Below, piece after piece: positions 1 to 10,209 of a DNA stretch of 64,000 bases. Within the stretch, counting starts at the first letter, position 1. Every line of letters starts with the position of its first letter. Origin of the DNA: Gallaecimonas mangrovi (GTDB lineage Bacteria > Pseudomonadota > Gammaproteobacteria > Enterobacterales > Gallaecimonadaceae); contig NZ_CP031416.1 of NCBI RefSeq assembly GCF_003367375.1, forward strand, positions 2,549,501 through 2,613,500, written 5' to 3'. The notes beneath the pieces were generated by a model that was not told where the DNA came from, searched no databases, and worked only from the letters and a program-made list of their open reading frames with translations. Both the position numbers and the translations under genes were made by a program.

Positions 1-1091
1 TTAGCTTGAACAAATTCTCGAAATTTTTCTTTAAAAATATCGGCGGAAAATTTTTCTGCATGCTGTCTGATAAAGCTAGGTTCAAATACAAAGTTATTCT
101 CAAATTCCATTACGGCATTAATTATCGAATTTTCAGTTTGTTCTTCAAAAAAAACTCCCGTTTTACCATTTAATACAGTTTCCAGAGTTCCACCTTTGCC
201 GAATGCAATAACAGGAGTGCCGCAAGCCTGCGCCTCTACAGGAATAATACCGAAATCTTCTTCTGCGGCGAATACAAATGCCCTCGCCCGCTGCATGTAG
301 TCTTTAAGAATATCAAAGGATTGGTATCCCATTATGGTTACATTAGGAGAAGCAGCAGCCTTAACCTTTTCCAATTGTGGTCCGTCACCAATTACAACTA
401 ATTTCTTGTCAGGCATATTCGAAAACGCGCGAACAATGAGATCGATTTTTTTATAAGGCACAAGTCTAGATGCTGTAAAATAAAAATCATCTTTTTTTGA
501 AATCAAATCAAATTCATCTACCGCAACATTAGGATATATGGTATGAGACTTTCTTCGATAAATCTTCCATATTCTCTTACCAATGTAATCACTATTTGAT
601 ATAAAAAAATCTACACCATTGGATGTTCGGTAATCCCAGCCTCGAATTTTAAATAGCATAATCCGTGCTAATAGACTTTTTAACCCACTTTGCAACCCAG
701 ATTCTCTTAAGTACTGTTCTTGTAAATCCCATGCATAACGTATAGGAGAATGACAATAACAAATGTGTAATTGGTTAGGGCTTGTAATTACTCCTTTAGC
801 AACGGCATGACTACTAGATATTACCAAGTCATATGAGGATAGATCTAATTGTTCTACTGCCAAAGGCATAAAAGGTAAATAGCTTCTATACATTTTCTTT
901 GCGAAAGGAAATCGTTGAATAAATGTAGTATTCGACAACTTTCCTTTTATCAATTTTTGGCGAGTGTCATCATCAAAAAAATCAACAACAGAGAAAACAT
1001 CTGCCTCTGGATATATATCCAGCATTTTGGCTAATACTTTTTCAGCACCACCAACAGATACAAACCAATCATGGACTATAGCCAGCTTCAT
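1..1091 (-). CDS. Glycosyltransferase family 4 (3' end beyond window)
   Basis: Start ATG at 1091; the frame is open to base 1, where the window ends inside a codon, so the C-terminus is missing (363 residues visible). A TTA at bases 1-3 is out of frame and is not its stop. The protein opens with a nucleotide-sugar binding segment containing GGAEKVL (residues 14-20), has CHSPIRYAWD near residue 115, and a C-terminal GT-B donor site with an E-x7-E pair (E278/E286) followed by GTPVIAFGKGG. This is a retaining GT4 enzyme of the WbaZ-like mannosyltransferase type; the actual sugar is inferred only by resemblance. It overlaps the end of wzy by 23 bp, so the two are probably translationally coupled in the polysaccharide operon. 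Confidence 0.85.
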   Translation of the reverse strand, partial: MKLAIVHDWFVSVGGAEKVLAKMLDIYPEADVFSVVDFFDDDTRQKLIKGKLSNTTFIQRFPFAKKMYRSYLPFMPLAVEQLDLSSYDLVISSSHAVAKGVITSPNQLHICYCHSPIRYAWDLQEQYLRESGLQSGLKSLLARIMLFKIRGWDYRTSNGVDFFISNSDYIGKRIWKIYRRKSHTIYPNVAVDEFDLISKKDDFYFTASRLVPYKKIDLIVRAFSNMPDKKLVVIGDGPQLEKVKAAASPNVTIMGYQSFDILKDYMQRARAFVFAAEEDFGIIPVEAQACGTPVIAFGKGGTLETVLNGKTGVFFEEQTENSIINAVMEFENNFVFEPSFIRQHAEKFSADIFKEKFREFVQA

Positions 1092-2334
1092 AACAGACCT
1101 TAATCTCACTGCTTTTTTGGAGGAAAAAATAAGTAGTAATAAAAAAAATCATAACTCCAGGATCAAGTAAAATTTCTTGGAATAAAGAGAAAAACAATAT
1201 GGGAAAATAAACAAAAACTATAAAAAAGTACATTCGTTTATATAAAAGAATAAACGGCATTACTATGTAAAATAACACCCAAATAAGTGAACCAAGAAAT
1301 ATACCAAACCCTGACATTATCTCTAACTGTTCATTGTGTGTACCCACACCATATGCTTTCCAACCTGTGCCAAAAATAAGATTTCCATTATCATCTAATA
1401 TTCTATTTATTTCATCTTGATAAAATAAAAGTCTGTGAGTCCCACTATTAATTCCTCTCTGTACAATTTCATTTAAAACAACAAAAGCTTTCTGCATCAA
1501 AAAATAGATGATACCTAAAGTACTAATGACCATTGAAAAAATTAAAAATAACTTCTTGTACGGATTTTTTATGTCCAAGAATAAAAAAGAACATACGAGA
1601 ATATACATAATAGGAAAGCAGATAGCCATAACTGACTTGGAGAGAGTGAGAAATGTCAATAATAAAATTATTGAGCTGGAAACTAAGAAAAACAACTTAG
1701 ACACACTATCAAATTTTATTTTAGTATAAAAAATAATTATGAATAGCAAATAACTGATAGCTGCAAAGGGAGTTGGACTTCCAGCGAATCCAGCAAATCT
1801 GACGTTAACTCCTTTCATAAAAATTGAAGAAGAATCATCAACCCCATAAATTCCAGAAGTTAAATCGCTAGTAATAGTGACACCAGGAATAAAACCAAGA
1901 ACAATAATAAAAAAAATTACACTCGATAGACAATATCCCAAAAAAATATACTCTATACCATTTTTTAATTTGTATTTATCTACATCATGGATGAACCTAA
2001 AATAGAAGTAGAATGCAACAAAAAAAGACGATATATGCCTAGCAAACTGGAGAAATGAAACCAAAAACATTTTAAAATTATCTGAATATAAAAAATAAAT
2101 AAGAGAACAGATAAGCATCAATGATAAAGCTACAAGATAAATAAATACAATTGAATCGCGAATATAATTAAAAAATATTTTCCAATTAAATAAGACCAAG
2201 AAAAAGGTTATAAAAACAGATAAGTCAATACCGGATATACCATATGAAAGGAACGAAAATTTAACTCTTGGAATAAATATAAAAAATAGAAACAAAAACA
2301 ACCAAATGTTATTCTTATTTATTATATAGCGCAT
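1069..2334 (-). CDS. wzy: O-antigen/polysaccharide polymerase Wzy
   Basis: A very hydrophobic protein of about 421 residues with roughly ten to twelve predicted membrane segments and a larger periplasmic loop rich in polar residues in the second half. This is the architecture of Wzy, the inner-membrane polymerase that joins lipid-linked repeat units delivered by Wzx. Sequence conservation in the family is poor, so the call rests on topology, size and position among glycosyltransferases with wzx and wzz. The open frame runs up to 2361, but the ATG at 2334 has a GGA-type ribosome site about 8 bases upstream and reduces the overlap with the upstream glycosyltransferase from 47 to 20 bp, so I prefer it. 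Base composition is strongly AT-rich. Confidence 0.78.
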   Translation of the reverse strand: MRYIINKNNIWLFLFLFFIFIPRVKFSFLSYGISGIDLSVFITFFLVLFNWKIFFNYIRDSIVFIYLVALSLMLICSLIYFLYSDNFKMFLVSFLQFARHISSFFVAFYFYFRFIHDVDKYKLKNGIEYIFLGYCLSSVIFFIIVLGFIPGVTITSDLTSGIYGVDDSSSIFMKGVNVRFAGFAGSPTPFAAISYLLFIIIFYTKIKFDSVSKLFFLVSSSIILLLTFLTLSKSVMAICFPIMYILVCSFLFLDIKNPYKKLFLIFSMVISTLGIIYFLMQKAFVVLNEIVQRGINSGTHRLLFYQDEINRILDDNGNLIFGTGWKAYGVGTHNEQLEIMSGFGIFLGSLIWVLFYIVMPFILLYKRMYFFIVFVYFPILFFSLFQEILLDPGVMIFFITTYFFLQKSSEIKVCYEAGYSP

Positions 2335-3394
2335 ATGTTTTTTCCGACATTCGTTGTTCATTAAAATATAAATTTACACATTCATATGCATTTCTTCTGC
2401 GCTCTTCGAATATAGTCTCGTCAGTTATACAACACTTAATGAACTCCAAAATCTCGTTATACTCATTGTAAAGCAATCCCATCTTGGGGTTTCTAGAAAT
2501 GATATCTATATTACCAACGACATTAGATAGAATAGGAACACATCCATAGGATGCCGCTTCAATAACACTCAGGGGTAATCCTTCCCATCGAGAGGTGTTT
2601 AAAATAAAGTGAGCATTCCTATAAAAAAAATCAGGATTCGGAATGTTTCCATGAAAATCTACAGTTAAATTATTTTTTTGAGGAATAGATGATTGAAGAA
2701 AATTTTTATCCTCTCCTTCACCAAGGATATCAAAGTGGAAGTTAGAGTTTGAATTTTTTATAAGATATTCAATTATATCTAAAAGTCTTTGAGTATTTTT
2801 CTGGTAATCAAATCTAGAAACAACGACAATTTTTACAAGGTCATCTTCTATTGCTATGATTTTTCTTTGATTTGGAATGAAAACACCATTCTCAACTACA
2901 CAAGAATAACTACCCTTTGCTAGTAGGTTTAGCGATTGAGCTTCACTTTTTTCACCAGGAGAAACAAAAATAGATACGCAAGTGACTAATGAAAATAGCT
3001 TTTCAATAAGAAAATATATTTTTCTCTTCAATAAGCCATACGACTGATAATGAATACCATGAAACGTATGATATACTTTTACTTTTTTTATAAAAAATTT
3101 AATAAGCCGAGAATATAATCCAGCCCCTTTTCCGTGGGAATGGATTATATCTATATTATTTTTTTTACAAAAACGAACTATTTCAAAAAAAGTTCTTATA
3201 GAAAAAGAACGATGTGGAAGTAATATTATCTTATTTTCTAATTCAGAAGAAAAAAGAGAATAGTAAGGTTCATCAGGTGGGCAAGCTAAATAAACTTGAA
3301 ATTCATCTCGTTTAATCAATTTTATTAATTGATAAAGATGTTGCGGCCCACCACCAACATCAGCACGAAGGGAAATATAGAGTATTTTTCTCAT
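2315..3394 (-). CDS. Glycosyltransferase family 4
   Basis: A 359-residue GT-B fold glycosyltransferase. Visible features are the N-terminal MRKILYISLR strand followed by a glycine-rich GGGPQHLYQL, an IIHSHGKGAG segment near residue 85, the phosphate-binding VVSRFDYQKN near residue 195, and the E-x7-E donor motif in SRWEGLPLSVIEAASYG near residue 275. It should transfer a sugar from a nucleotide donor to the growing lipid-linked repeat unit on the cytoplasmic face; donor and linkage cannot be read from sequence. It begins 16 bp after the upstream GT2 gene and overlaps wzy, consistent with one transcript. AT-rich like its neighbours. Confidence 0.85.
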   Translation of the reverse strand: MRKILYISLRADVGGGPQHLYQLIKLIKRDEFQVYLACPPDEPYYSLFSSELENKIILLPHRSFSIRTFFEIVRFCKKNNIDIIHSHGKGAGLYSRLIKFFIKKVKVYHTFHGIHYQSYGLLKRKIYFLIEKLFSLVTCVSIFVSPGEKSEAQSLNLLAKGSYSCVVENGVFIPNQRKIIAIEDDLVKIVVVSRFDYQKNTQRLLDIIEYLIKNSNSNFHFDILGEGEDKNFLQSSIPQKNNLTVDFHGNIPNPDFFYRNAHFILNTSRWEGLPLSVIEAASYGCVPILSNVVGNIDIISRNPKMGLLYNEYNEILEFIKCCITDETIFEERRRNAYECVNLYFNEQRMSEKTYALYNK

Positions 3395-3410
3395 TTAAGT
3401 CTTACCGAAA

Positions 3411-4280
3411 TCATTCCTTATATTTTTTAAGAAAATATAAATATATTTTTTTGGGAAAAACAAAATACAGTAAAATTTTTAAACGAGCAAAAATGTGCGC
3501 TTTAAGATAGTTAAAAAATGGGGGAGATATATTATTTCTTTTATTTATAATGGATAATTCCTTTATCGCAAGAAGTGAATATTTTGGATTATCTGAAACC
3601 CCACCCAACGGCATTTTATCGATAAAGACATCAACAAAAAGAGGCTCTAAACGAGACATCGATTTATATAATAATTCTGTATCAGCGGAAACAGTCAAAT
3701 TAATATCAAAACAATTGTACTTATTGAATATAGAGACATGATGGTACACTTCCGGGTGAACAGGTAATGCAGGGCGAATACCTTGCCACTTATTGTTCAG
3801 ATCAGACCATCGGCTACCTACGTTTTTTAAGAACTTCCGCTCACTTGTCAAAAGTTTTATTTTTCCATAAACCATTTCATATTGAGGAAAAGCTGACGAC
3901 AAAAACTTAGATATCACTTCTATAGTATTATTATCGTATATCTCATCTCCTGCACCAATAAACTGCACCCAACTTCCTTTTACAAATTTTAAAGCTTTAT
4001 TCCACGCATCATATATACCTCTATCTGGCTCGCTAAACCAATAATCAATAATATCCTCGTTTTCTTTTAATAACTCCACTGTTCCATCAGTTGATCCACC
4101 ATCAGCAACTATCCACTGAATATTTGGATAAGTCTGTGCTCTAACCGATTGTAGAGTCCACTGAAGGTCACTTGCAGCATTAAACGTTGAGGTAATAATG
4201 GTAATTAGAGGTCGTTCAGGCGTATCCGTTTTAGAACCAAACTTCAATTCACCACCACCATCCAACCTTGCTTTCATCAT
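3411..4280 (-). CDS. Glycosyltransferase family 2
   Basis: A 289-residue GT-A enzyme. It carries the GT2 start [20 protein letters not shown] (residues about 26-45), the nucleotide-binding [12 protein letters not shown], and the acidic region [14 protein letters not shown], a signature of the WcaA-type subfamily. The C-terminal 40 residues are hydrophobic and basic and may dock on the membrane. The first 20 residues are an unusual polar extension before the fold; ATG codons at 4280 and 4277 are both possible. The start overlaps the fcl stop codon by 4 bases (ATGA), so the two are coupled. Substrate is unknown; proximity to GDP-fucose synthesis makes a GDP-sugar reasonable but unproven. Confidence 0.85.
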   Translation of the reverse strand: MMKARLDGGGELKFGSKTDTPERPLITIITSTFNAASDLQWTLQSVRAQTYPNIQWIVADGGSTDGTVELLKENEDIIDYWFSEPDRGIYDAWNKALKFVKGSWVQFIGAGDEIYDNNTIEVISKFLSSAFPQYEMVYGKIKLLTSERKFLKNVGSRWSDLNNKWQGIRPALPVHPEVYHHVSIFNKYNCFDINLTVSADTELLYKSMSRLEPLFVDVFIDKMPLGGVSDNPKYSLLAIKELSIINKRNNISPPFFNYLKAHIFARLKILLYFVFPKKIYLYFLKKYKE

Positions 4281-5251
4281 ACTTCTCTAAGTTCGATTTG
4301 ATGCTCACAATACCATTGATAGGCGTCTTGAATACCTTCAAATAAATTGATCGACGACTTCCAGCCCAAACGAGCCAACCTTTCAACATTCATCAATTTA
4401 CGTGGAGCACCGTCTGGTTTGCTTGGATCAGTTTTTATTTTTCCTTTATAGCCAACCACTGCAGCAATCGTCTGCGCTAATTCTAAAATAGTGCAATCTT
4501 TACCTGTACCAACGTTGATATGACTTTGCATCGGTAATACTTGTTTATCTAGAAGCTGTTTTTCGAGATCCATCACAAAAACACTGGCCGTGGCCATATC
4601 ATCGACATGTAAAAATTCTCTCTTGGGACTACCACTTCCCCATATCACCACTTCAGGAAGATTCCTTACTTTGGCCTCATGAATTCGCCTAATAAGCGCT
4701 GGTACCACATGACTATTCTCAGGGTGGAAGTTATCGCCAGGACCATAGAGATTTGTTGGCATAACACTTCGATAATCCACACCATACTGGCGGTTATAAG
4801 ATTCACATAACTTAATACCGGCAATTTTAGCGATAGCATAAGGCTCATTTGTTGGCTCTAAGTAACCATCAAGTAAAGCACTTTCTGCCATAGGCTGTGC
4901 AGCAAACTTCGGATAAATGCAGGAAGACCCCAAAAACAGCAGTTTTTTCACGCCGTATCTGTAAGCTTGATGAATAACATTGGCCTGAATAATCAGATTG
5001 TCATAAACAAAATCTGCAGGATAAGTGGCGTTGGCATGAATACCGCCGACTTTTGCCGCCGCCAGATATACCTGGTCAATCCGGTTATCAGCAAAAAATT
5101 GGTCTACCGCAGCCTGGTCTCTTAGATCTAACTCTGCAGAGGTTCGGGTAAGAATGTTCTTGTAACCTTGCCTCTGCAGCTGACGAACAATAGCAGCACC
5201 GACCATACCACGGTGACCGGCCACAAAGACAGTGGCATCAATACCCGTCAT
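4277..5251 (-). CDS. fcl: GDP-L-fucose synthase
   Basis: A 324-residue NADPH-dependent epimerase/reductase (WcaG) that converts GDP-4-keto-6-deoxy-D-mannose, the Gmd product, to GDP-L-fucose. Seen: the Rossmann motif [15 protein letters not shown] near residue 8, the catalytic serine in FLGSSCIYP near residue 107, and the family Y-x3-K in [10 protein letters not shown] near residue 137. Length is normal for the family. It lies one base after gmd, and its stop overlaps the next glycosyltransferase. GC content of gmd and fcl is visibly higher than that of the flanking glycosyltransferase genes, as expected for a conserved pathway cassette inside a variable locus. Confidence 0.95.
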   Translation of the reverse strand: MTGIDATVFVAGHRGMVGAAIVRQLQRQGYKNILTRTSAELDLRDQAAVDQFFADNRIDQVYLAAAKVGGIHANATYPADFVYDNLIIQANVIHQAYRYGVKKLLFLGSSCIYPKFAAQPMAESALLDGYLEPTNEPYAIAKIAGIKLCESYNRQYGVDYRSVMPTNLYGPGDNFHPENSHVVPALIRRIHEAKVRNLPEVVIWGSGSPKREFLHVDDMATASVFVMDLEKQLLDKQVLPMQSHINVGTGKDCTILELAQTIAAVVGYKGKIKTDPSKPDGAPRKLMNVERLARLGWKSSINLFEGIQDAYQWYCEHQIELREV

Positions 5252-5252
5252 G

Positions 5253-6371
5253 TCAGTTCTCCAAAGCTACTGGAATTTCAAAACCATGCTTTTTCATAAA
5301 TGCATGCTGTTTAGCTGTTTGTAGATCAGCCGCCACCATTTCGGCACACATTTCCTGAACCGTCGTGGTAGGCTCCCACCCCAACTTAATCTTGGCCTTG
5401 GTTGGATCGCCTAACAAAGTTTCAACTTCTGCCGGGCGGAAATAACGAGGATCAACCCGCACTACAACATCACCAACGGACAAAGCTGGAGCATTATCAC
5501 CGTTAATGGATTTGACAACAGCTACCTCATCTACGCCTTGGCCAGTGAACTCTAGTTCCATACCCAGCTCTTCTGCACTCCAAGTGATAAACTGACGAAC
5601 CGAATACTGGACGCCGGTCGCTATAACAAAATCTTCAGCTTTCTCTTGCTGCAGCATCAACCATTGCATTTGCACGTAGTCCTTGGCATGACCCCAATCA
5701 CGTAGTGCATCCATATTGCCCATGTAAAGACAACTTTCTAAGCCCTGAGCGATGTTAGCGAGACCACGTGTTATCTTACGGGTAACAAAAGTCTCACCAC
5801 GGCGTGGCGATTCATGATTAAAAAGAATGCCATTACAGGCATACATGCCATAAGCTTCGCGGTAATTAACAGTGATCCAATAGGAATAGAGTTTAGCGAC
5901 TGCATATGGGGAACGAGGGTAAAAAGGTGTAGTCTCTTTTTGCGGAGTTTCTTGAACCAAACCGTAAAGTTCCGAAGTTGAGGCTTGGTAGAAACGAGTG
6001 GTCTTTTCCAACCCCAAAAAGCGAATAGCTTCAAGTAACCTTAAGGTTCCCATCGCATCAACATCCGCCGTGTATTCAGGAGACTCAAATGAGACCGCAA
6101 CATGTGATTGAGCACCCAGGTTATAAACCTCGTCAGGACGAATTTCTTCCAATATACGCGTCAAATTAGACGAATCTGTCAGATCGCCATAATGAAGCTT
6201 TAACTTCGGATTAAGGTCGTGTGGATCTTGATAAAGATGATCTATTCGCTGAGTATTGAATGATGATGCACGCCGTTTTATGCCGTGAACCTCATAACCC
6301 TTTTCGAGTAAAAATTCAGCCAAATAAGAACCATCTTGACCCGTAATACCTGTGATCAACGCTTTCTTCAT
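5253..6371 (-). CDS. gmd: GDP-mannose 4,6-dehydratase
   Basis: A 372-residue short-chain dehydrogenase that makes GDP-4-keto-6-deoxy-D-mannose from GDP-mannose, the first step to GDP-L-fucose. The N-terminus has the cofactor motif [18 protein letters not shown]; the active site is visible as STSELYG followed by [12 protein letters not shown] (Tyr and Lys of Y-x3-K), and the C-terminal [18 protein letters not shown] block is diagnostic of Gmd. A TTG at 6377 extends the frame by two residues, but the ATG at 6371 gives the usual MKKALITG start. It sits between the GT9 gene and fcl with almost no spacing. No mannose-activating genes (manB/manC) are in the window, so GDP-mannose must come from elsewhere. 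Confidence 0.96.
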   Translation of the reverse strand: MKKALITGITGQDGSYLAEFLLEKGYEVHGIKRRASSFNTQRIDHLYQDPHDLNPKLKLHYGDLTDSSNLTRILEEIRPDEVYNLGAQSHVAVSFESPEYTADVDAMGTLRLLEAIRFLGLEKTTRFYQASTSELYGLVQETPQKETTPFYPRSPYAVAKLYSYWITVNYREAYGMYACNGILFNHESPRRGETFVTRKITRGLANIAQGLESCLYMGNMDALRDWGHAKDYVQMQWLMLQQEKAEDFVIATGVQYSVRQFITWSAEELGMELEFTGQGVDEVAVVKSINGDNAPALSVGDVVVRVDPRYFRPAEVETLLGDPTKAKIKLGWEPTTTVQEMCAEMVAADLQTAKQHAFMKKHGFEIPVALEN

Positions 6372-6381
6372 AATCAATACT

Positions 6382-7539
6382 TTATCTTGTGAATTTATTT
6401 TTAATTAAATTAATAACGGTATTCGCAGAAATATCTTCGATATCTAAGTCACTACCTCGTCCGTAACAGTTAATTCTATCGTCTTCACTTTCCATTTTTA
6501 ACAATTTGTCAGGATAAATTGCATTGTAAGAGTTAAATACATCAGGAGGATAAGGAGTAAATCGACCATAATGATTACCATTAGAGATGACGAAAATATT
6601 TTTATGTTTTAATGCAACGGCTATATGCGGAATTCCTGTTTCATTCGAAACTAAAATTATTGAATGCTCTATCAGTGAGCCCAACTCTACTAAGGTTGTT
6701 TTACCGGCTAAGTTGACAGTCCCTTTCCCTAAAACTGCGGCTAGTTCTCCAGCCCTAACTTGGTCAGATGGACCACCGCCAATAACGATAGCAAGGTTAT
6801 ATTCTGAACGAATAAATTCTGCAACTTGAGCAAATTTTTCAATTGACCACTGCCGAAAAATGGCACTGGCACCGATAAAGAGCAACGCATATCTCTCAGG
6901 AAGATCATCTAGTTTAGCATTATTATCAGGTAACATCAGTACACTAGGTAAATTTTTTATATCTGATCCAAGTAAAACTGATAAAAAATTACGGTTCCTC
7001 TTAAATTCGAATTCTACTCGCTCTGTGGATTGGATTAATTTTGTATAAATTTTTGCAGTATGATTACGCTCGGTGAAAGGCTGATTAGTCGTATCACCAA
7101 ACCAAGCGATTTTTTCTTTTGCTGAAATAATAGAACAAATATCTTCTACTCTTTGTCCTTCCCTACTAAAACAAGGATAAATAAGTAAATCAACGCACCC
7201 TATTTTATGTGCTTGAATTAAAATAGAAATGCGATATATAAAATCTTTAAAAAAACGCTTTCTATTTAAAAAAATACTTTTTATGAATAAGCCATCATCA
7301 AAAAAATGAACTACATCCTTCCAAGCATGGTTACCAATCAAAATAACATTTGGATAATCGTTTAGCAAACACGGAATGAAATTCCTAAAAAGAATATAGT
7401 CACCTAGAGCATCGGGCTTTAAGATAACGAGCGATTTACCTTTTCTAGAAAACGAATCTTTTTTAATAAAAGGTCTGTATATATAGAAAAAAAATTTAAC
7501 TACAGAGTAAATGACTCTTTTTATTATTCTTTTAACCAA
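6382..7539 (-). CDS. Glycosyltransferase family 9 (heptosyltransferase-like)
   Basis: A 385-residue GT9-like protein. The N-terminal basic stretch, then [20 protein letters not shown] (about residues 35-54), is the GT9 start with the acidic residue of the D-x-L-G-D motif; later blocks include [20 protein letters not shown] and [18 protein letters not shown], matching the heptosyltransferase donor site. Family members transfer heptose from ADP-heptose to LPS core, but GT9 genes inside O-antigen loci often use other sugars, so the donor is uncertain. The start is a TTG at 7539 with AAGGGA about nine bases upstream; no closer ATG exists. It overlaps the sulfotransferase gene by 16 bp. Confidence 0.8.
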   Translation of the reverse strand: MVKRIIKRVIYSVVKFFFYIYRPFIKKDSFSRKGKSLVILKPDALGDYILFRNFIPCLLNDYPNVILIGNHAWKDVVHFFDDGLFIKSIFLNRKRFFKDFIYRISILIQAHKIGCVDLLIYPCFSREGQRVEDICSIISAKEKIAWFGDTTNQPFTERNHTAKIYTKLIQSTERVEFEFKRNRNFLSVLLGSDIKNLPSVLMLPDNNAKLDDLPERYALLFIGASAIFRQWSIEKFAQVAEFIRSEYNLAIVIGGGPSDQVRAGELAAVLGKGTVNLAGKTTLVELGSLIEHSIILVSNETGIPHIAVALKHKNIFVISNGNHYGRFTPYPPDVFNSYNAIYPDKLLKMESEDDRINCYGRGSDLDIEDISANTVINLIKNKFTR

Positions 7540-8423
7540 GCTGACAAATCCCTTTTAATTACACCTTCAAGATTTTTAATGTCCTCTCGATAAAAATCGA
7601 TAAGAAAAGTTTTGTCTTCTAGTGAAATATACTCTTTACTGAGGTTCACATCTTTTATTTTACCTGCAATGTTTTCCCTGATATTTTTAGGCAGAAAAAG
7701 ACGGATGAATGGTTTTATAATGGAAGCTAAAAATCCTTTCCCTTCAGAAAACCTCATGACTGCTTTCGATTTTGGCCTTCCCGAGCGGTTAAATTCCTTC
7801 ATGTCTAAATCCACTTCATCTTCATCAATTCCAATAAAATGGCAAATATCTTTTATAAAAACATGGCGATTCCTAAGATCCTCAAACAAACATATTTTTA
7901 CATTTTCGAAATTTTTCAAATAGTCTTTAACTTGCTCCGAGTAGAGACCGACACTTTTATAATGGTAGCTCCAACCCCAATTATCTTTTATACGTTCATC
8001 TTCCCTAATAAGGGCGTCCTTAAAAGAAAGGTTTTCCCAGCCATCACGAATATGATGCATATAGTTAGAAAAAGCTCGTTCAATTGGATTCCTCAAAATT
8101 ATGATAATTTTAACCGAATCACCTACAGTTTTTTTTATATTAGCAATTGATTCCTTATGGTAGTAGAGGTAATCATTTGATATATCACCACATTTTTTAT
8201 CTTGATGATTTTGAAATAAGGATTGATATTCATCGTCATCTGTTATTCCTTCATTCGCAAAAAATTCGGCGCCAAGACCTTTAAAGTCTTTATTGAGCTT
8301 AGAGAAGTAACGACACTCCTTAACATCAGGAATGAATATATCGGGGTGACTATTCAAATATTGGAAAATCGATGTAGTACCAGATTTAGCCGCACCGGCA
8401 ACAATGAAATCAATTTTTAACAT
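7524..8423 (-). CDS. Sulfotransferase (PAPS-dependent), probable carbohydrate sulfation
   Basis: A 299-residue member of the sulfotransferase fold. The 5'-phosphosulfate loop is seen as AGAAKSGTTSIFQYL at residues 8-22, and the 3'-phosphate binding element as IIILRNPIERAFSNYMHH near residue 110, the arrangement of heparan- and chondroitin-type sulfotransferases. The role would be to move sulfate from PAPS to a hydroxyl of the polysaccharide or its precursor. Target is inferred from its place between two glycosyltransferase genes with which it overlaps at both ends (14-16 bp). No PAPS synthesis genes are nearby; these are normally housekeeping (cysDNC). Sulfated surface glycans are uncommon in this group of bacteria, which makes the gene notable. 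Confidence 0.85.
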   Translation of the reverse strand: MLKIDFIVAGAAKSGTTSIFQYLNSHPDIFIPDVKECRYFSKLNKDFKGLGAEFFANEGITDDDEYQSLFQNHQDKKCGDISNDYLYYHKESIANIKKTVGDSVKIIIILRNPIERAFSNYMHHIRDGWENLSFKDALIREDERIKDNWGWSYHYKSVGLYSEQVKDYLKNFENVKICLFEDLRNRHVFIKDICHFIGIDEDEVDLDMKEFNRSGRPKSKAVMRFSEGKGFLASIIKPFIRLFLPKNIRENIAGKIKDVNLSKEYISLEDKTFLIDFYREDIKNLEGVIKRDLSAWLKE

Positions 8424-9327
8424 AACTAATATTTCTTAGTTTTCTTATTATTTTTTTATAAAGAGATGTCTTTCCGAATTTTTTAAAGAATTCATCATCT
8501 ATTATTTTAGATGACATAATAAATTCAGGATGAGACAAGGGGAATTCTATTTCAAGTTCTTGATTATTAACTATTGATAATTCTTCATCAAATGTATGCG
8601 TTGCTTGTTCATTAAATCCTATATTTCGCACTAGATTCTGTGACGGCCTAATTGCTAATCCGTTGTTGATTCTAACACAAAAGTTCCACTGGTAATCCCA
8701 AGTATTAATTTCACCGTCAACAACTCTACTGAGAACATCCGCTCTAGATTGATTAGCATCTTTTTGCTCAAAGAAACTTAAATCTCTCAATATATTGGGA
8801 TGTTTTTTATATTTTTCTAGAGTAACATCATAATGCTTCCATCGACTTCTCCAAGAAGCCCAGCCCCAAACTTGGGTAAAACGAGAAAAATCATAACTTT
8901 TAGATATTTTTTTTAGACCAGGATATCGATATCCAGCAACATGCCAAATTCTTAAATCATTTTTATATTGTTCTAAATTTTCCTGGCAGAAGTAAAAGAA
9001 ACTTTTTGACGGTAAACAGTCGTCTTCAAGAATTATCCCTTGCTCTTCATTCTCAAAAAACCAGTCTATTGCAGATGATACTGCAAGTTTACAGCCTAAA
9101 TTTTGCTCCCGGAACAAAGTTTTGACTTCACAGTGCCAGTCGATATTTTCAAGTATATATTGCCTGACTTTTTCAATATCTTTTTTTTCACTAGACTTGT
9201 TTTCACGAGCTCCGTCGCAGGCAATATAAAATTGAATCGGCTTTATTTCACGTATACGCTGAAAGACTTGCTGTGTGGTATCTAAGCGATTAAAAACTAG
9301 AAAAAGGACCGGCGTTTTAAAGCTCAT
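8410..9327 (-). CDS. Glycosyltransferase with nucleotide-diphospho-sugar transferase fold
   Basis: A 305-residue GT-A type protein. The start TPVLFLVFNRLDTTQQVFQR and the block GIILEDDCLPSKSFFYF (metal-binding EDD near residue 98) are typical of a family of uncharacterised sugar transferases common in O-antigen and capsule loci, some annotated as HlpA-like. The region WGWASWRSRWKHYD near residue 155 is another hallmark. It should act on the cytoplasmic side during repeat-unit assembly; donor and acceptor are unknown. It overlaps the epimerase by 11 bp upstream and the sulfotransferase by 14 bp downstream, so translation is probably coupled along the operon. Confidence 0.78.
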   Translation of the reverse strand: MSFKTPVLFLVFNRLDTTQQVFQRIREIKPIQFYIACDGARENKSSEKKDIEKVRQYILENIDWHCEVKTLFREQNLGCKLAVSSAIDWFFENEEQGIILEDDCLPSKSFFYFCQENLEQYKNDLRIWHVAGYRYPGLKKISKSYDFSRFTQVWGWASWRSRWKHYDVTLEKYKKHPNILRDLSFFEQKDANQSRADVLSRVVDGEINTWDYQWNFCVRINNGLAIRPSQNLVRNIGFNEQATHTFDEELSIVNNQELEIEFPLSHPEFIMSSKIIDDEFFKKFGKTSLYKKIIRKLRNISYVKN

Positions 9328-10189
9328 TAGACTTAGCTGCCTCTTTTAACGACTCAATGTAATCTTTCACAGAGTGCTGGGGCTCCCATCCTAAAGCTTT
9401 CGTCTTTTCAGTCATCACATCGGCTGACATACGGTTACCGGGCCTTTCTGGCAACATACTAATTTCGCCACCAAACATTTGAGCGATATCCAGCACGCTG
9501 AAAGCTTCAGGGCTACCAATGCCAAATTCATCACCCCGGCCTTCTTTACCAACCAGTAGAAGACCAGAAACGATATCGTTAATATGGGTAAAATTTCGCT
9601 TTTGAATACCGGGAGATACAACTGTTAATGGTTCGCCCTTTTTATATTTTTCATGAAAAAGACCAATTAAGGTTGCATACTTCCCAGAAGATAACTCTCG
9701 TGGACCATAAACATTATAAAAGTAGGTTATAGCGTAGTCTAAGCCGAACCAATTCCCATAATTTATCACTAATTCCGTATTACTGGCTTTGGTCCATGCG
9801 TAAGGACTTTGCGATCGGCCGAGGCCTCCGTCACCAAATTTGGTACTGCTGCCCGCATATATAGTGCGACAGTTGTGTTTCCGACAAAATTCCAAGACCG
9901 AAAACGTACCAAGTTTATTAAAGTTATAGACTGTTTCGATGTCGCCAAAACTCTGCTCTACACGCGAATATTCACCTAGATGGAAAACCACATCTGGAAT
10001 AGTAGTAATAAGAGATTCGATATCGACAGTATTACCCTTAATGTAATTAACACCACTTACATGATTTAACTCAGAACCGGTGAAGTAATTATCCAAGGAG
10101 TAGACTTTATTATTAGGATCTTTAGCTAGCGCTTCACACAAATGACTGCCAACAAAACCAGCGCCACCGGTAACTAAAATTGTCTTCAT
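9317..10189 (-). CDS. NAD-dependent sugar epimerase/dehydratase
   Basis: An extended short-chain dehydrogenase of 290 residues. The cofactor loop ILVTGGAGFVGSHLCEAL is at the N-terminus; the catalytic serine/threonine region reads YAGSSTKFGDGG and the Y-x3-K is in SPYAWTKASN. It resembles UDP-glucose 4-epimerase and related NDP-sugar epimerases; the exact substrate cannot be told. An upstream in-frame ATG at 10201 exists, but the ATG at 10189 has a GGGA ribosome site six bases before it and gives the normal MKTILVTGG start. The gene has somewhat higher GC than the flanking transferase genes. It probably supplies one of the activated sugars of the repeat unit. Confidence 0.83.
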   Translation of the reverse strand: MKTILVTGGAGFVGSHLCEALAKDPNNKVYSLDNYFTGSELNHVSGVNYIKGNTVDIESLITTIPDVVFHLGEYSRVEQSFGDIETVYNFNKLGTFSVLEFCRKHNCRTIYAGSSTKFGDGGLGRSQSPYAWTKASNTELVINYGNWFGLDYAITYFYNVYGPRELSSGKYATLIGLFHEKYKKGEPLTVVSPGIQKRNFTHINDIVSGLLLVGKEGRGDEFGIGSPEAFSVLDIAQMFGGEISMLPERPGNRMSADVMTEKTKALGWEPQHSVKDYIESLKEAAKSNEL

Positions 10190-10209
10190 AAAAATTCCCA
10201 ATGTATAAA

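Noticed and set aside
1-3. TTA at the window edge as the stop codon of the leftmost glycosyltransferase
   Set aside because: Counting codons from the ATG at 1091 puts bases 5-3 as a codon and leaves bases 2-1 over, so the triplet 3-1 is out of frame; the gene continues outside the window.
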